A program made the translations under genes and the position numbers. From the NCBI GenBank assembly GCA_016707585.1, contig JADJHL010000003.1, positions 1 through 64,000 on the forward strand: DNA of 64,000 nucleotides, read 5' to 3'. The DNA is from Ignavibacteriales bacterium. Its GTDB lineage: Bacteria; Bacteroidota; Ignavibacteria; Ignavibacteriales; Ignavibacteriaceae. Of this stretch, positions 62,375-64,000 are shown piece by piece (the stretch's first letter is position 1; each line of letters starts with the position of its first letter). The notes beneath the pieces are model-generated. The model ran no database searches and had not been told where the DNA came from. It saw only the letters and a list, made by a program, of their open reading frames with translations.

Positions 62375-63883
62375 TTAAAATCCTAAGATCTGAACTGATG
62401 CTTTTGCAAAGTTTACAAGAGGACCAAAATAAACTCCAAGTATTAAGACTGGTGCAATTAATAAAAACAGCACTACATAGTTTAATACAGAAAGTTTTAA
62501 TTCAGTTTTAATATCCGTTTTAACCAAGAACATAGCTCTTAAAACACGAATATAGTAGTAGAGTGAAACTACAGTATTTAACAAAGCTATAATTGCAACA
62601 GTAATCATATTTGCATCAACTAAAGCGATAAATAAATATAGTTTACCAATAAATCCAGCAGTAGGTGGTAAGCCTGTTAATGAAACTAGAAAAATACCAA
62701 GTGCGGTACCAAGTAATGGTAAAGAGTAACCAATACCTTTATAATCATCAATTTCTTCCGAGTTAATTTTGTTAGCAATTAACATTACAACATAAAAAGC
62801 ACCAAGATTCATAAACATATAAATAAAGAAGTAAACAAGTACTGCCAAAATTCCTTGATTAGAAAGTACTGCAACGCCAAGCATTAAATATCCGGCATGC
62901 GCAATACTTGAATAAGCAAGCATTCTTTTAATATTATCCTGCCAGAGTGCAGCAAAGTTACCATAAGTCATGGTAATGATAGAGAAGAGTATCAAAAGCG
63001 TTTGCCAATCAATAAATTGTATTAACTGCCAATAACCCGATCCATTTATTGAGGTTGCAAAAGTTACTTTTAAAAATCTAATTAGAACTGCAAATCCTGC
63101 AGCTTTACTTGCAACTGATAAGAAAGCTGTAATAGAAATTGGTGCGCCTTCGTAAACGTCCGGAGTCCAGAAATGAAAGGGAACAATAGAAATCTTAAAT
63201 CCAATTCCTGCAAAAATCATTATTATAGAAATTAAAAATGTTAACTGATTTCCATCTGGTGAATTAATTAAAGTATTAATTTCAGAAAGATTTGTACTTC
63301 CGGTTATTCCATAAAGAACAGACATACCAAACAACATAATTCCAGATGAAGCTGAACCGTATATTAAATATTTTAATTGAGCTTCGCTGTTTCTTATAGA
63401 TGTTTTTACAAATCCAGCAAGTACGTATGAAGATAATGATAGTAATTCAAGTGATAGATATATAAGAATTAAATCATTGGCAGAAACCATAAAGAACATT
63501 CCTATAACCATTCCGAATATTAAAGCATAATACTCGCCATGTCTATCACTGCAAGAGTGAACTTCACTTGATGAAATTGAAAAGAGAACAATAAAAGTAG
63601 TAGTAATTAAAATTAAAACTTTAAAGAATAAAGAAAATCCATCCAATGAAAGAAATGAAAGTGTTTCACTAACGGAGAAAGCTGTAGTTGATATACCAAA
63701 CTGACTTACCAATAAAATAAATGTTATGACCAATCCAGCAATTGAAATGTAGGGAAGTATTATTTTGTTTTTGTTAAAGATTAAATCAAAAACAACAATA
63801 GCAACAAGAGTAAGCGACAAAGCTATTTCTGGTAAAACTGAATTAAGACTATTTAATAAATTTGGTACAATCAATTTATTCAC
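62375..63883 (-). CDS. nuoN: NADH-quinone oxidoreductase subunit N
   Basis: Product of 502 residues starting with GTG. It has about 14 membrane helices, with the family's proton-channel helices visible: LSLELLSLSSYVLAGF with the conserved Glu, KYLIYGSASSGIMLFG with the conserved Lys, and SIVPFHFWTPDVYEGAP. It is one of the three antiporter-like proton pumps of complex I in the inner membrane. It follows another gene (probably nuoM) by 11 bases on the same strand, so it is the last gene of a nuo operon running in from beyond 64000. Confidence 0.93.
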   Translation of the reverse strand: MNKLIVPNLLNSLNSVLPEIALSLTLVAIVVFDLIFNKNKIILPYISIAGLVITFILLVSQFGISTTAFSVSETLSFLSLDGFSLFFKVLILITTTFIVLFSISSSEVHSCSDRHGEYYALIFGMVIGMFFMVSANDLILIYLSLELLSLSSYVLAGFVKTSIRNSEAQLKYLIYGSASSGIMLFGMSVLYGITGSTNLSEINTLINSPDGNQLTFLISIIMIFAGIGFKISIVPFHFWTPDVYEGAPISITAFLSVASKAAGFAVLIRFLKVTFATSINGSGYWQLIQFIDWQTLLILFSIITMTYGNFAALWQDNIKRMLAYSSIAHAGYLMLGVAVLSNQGILAVLVYFFIYMFMNLGAFYVVMLIANKINSEEIDDYKGIGYSLPLLGTALGIFLVSLTGLPPTAGFIGKLYLFIALVDANMITVAIIALLNTVVSLYYYIRVLRAMFLVKTDIKTELKLSVLNYVVLFLLIAPVLILGVYFGPLVNFAKASVQILGF

Positions 63884-63894
63884 TTATCAAAAAA

Positions 63895-64000
63895 TTATAA
63901 TGTATTTATAGAACTATAAAAAACCTGAGCATCAGCAATAAACTTAACCATTGCATTTACAGATGCATTCATTAAGTTTAACATTGGTGATGGATTGACA
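63895..64000 (-). CDS. 3' end of an upstream gene, probably nuoM
   Basis: The minus strand from the window edge is open for 34 residues (VNPSPMLNLMNASVNAMVKF onward, ending SSINTL) and stops 11 bases before nuoN. Only the C-terminus is seen, and it carries no diagnostic motif; the nuoM label rests on the usual nuoL-nuoM-nuoN order. Partial because the window ends. Confidence 0.5.
   Translation of the reverse strand, partial: VNPSPMLNLMNASVNAMVKFIADAQVFYSSINTL

Overview
The window is AT-rich chromosome from a free-living, probably anaerobic or facultative bacterium of the Bacteroidota/FCB group, most like the Ignavibacteria. The pointers are C-terminal type IX secretion (T9SS) type A sorting domains with the NYPNPFNP signature on several surface proteins, a PorV/PorQ-family protein, a TonB receptor with a carboxypeptidase-regulatory N-terminus, an atpD-atpC pair standing apart from the other ATP synthase genes, and many short intergenic palindromes. 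No tRNA, rRNA, CRISPR array, intact transposase or prophage was seen. Placement in the Ignavibacteria is an inference from these signatures; no phylogeny was run.

Layout. Bases 1-9.4 kb hold secreted and lipid-anchored proteins of unknown function: two tandem paralogous lipoproteins, a large lipoprotein with Ig-like, FN3-like and LamG-like domains, and a relic of a DUF559 nuclease gene among palindromic repeats. Bases 9.4-13 kb carry a DUF72 protein, a hemolysin III-like membrane protein and a T9SS-sorted CotH-like kinase. Bases 13.1-23.3 kb are a three-gene surface module (2048-aa, 674-aa and 660-aa proteins). Then come a bacterioferritin, mobA and a multihaem cytochrome gene split in two by a small palindrome. 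Bases 26.7-32.8 kb form a compact operon: a MerR-type regulator with a cysteine-rich tail, a molybdopterin oxidoreductase of the polysulfide/thiosulfate reductase class with its FeS and NrfD-type subunits, two YeeE/YedE-type sulfur transporter halves and a membrane-tethered rhodanese-like protein without the catalytic cysteine. MobA supplies the cofactor; together this reads as respiration of a reduced sulfur compound.

Bases 32.9-36.8 kb carry a FadL-like porin, a secreted unknown, and a leftward rhodanese/membrane-protein pair. Bases 37-44.4 kb hold a lipoate-dependent 2-oxoacid dehydrogenase set: lpd (E3), lipB, fused E1 alpha/beta, E2 and lipA. The gaps between these genes, and the E2 linker itself, contain small palindromic repeats. 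Bases 44.5-57.7 kb are a run of envelope genes, many translationally coupled by ATGA overlaps: two T9SS-like proteins, a lipoprotein, a TonB receptor, a PorV/PorQ protein, an NHL-type lipoprotein and a T9SS-sorted protein with two intact phospholipase D HKD motifs. Finally atpD-atpC, and on the minus strand a LON-domain protein, superoxide dismutase, an IscA/ErpA-type carrier, a small unknown, an Rrf2 regulator, nuoN and the 3' end of the gene before it (probably nuoM).

Most unusual points: (1) deleting a 22-base palindromic unit restores a single 618-residue multihaem cytochrome frame; (2) related palindromes touch the DUF559 relic, the lipB start and the E2 linker; (3) the TonB/PorV/T9SS/phospholipase D operon may be a surface polymer or nucleic-acid scavenging system; (4) the three-gene giant surface module has no assigned function.
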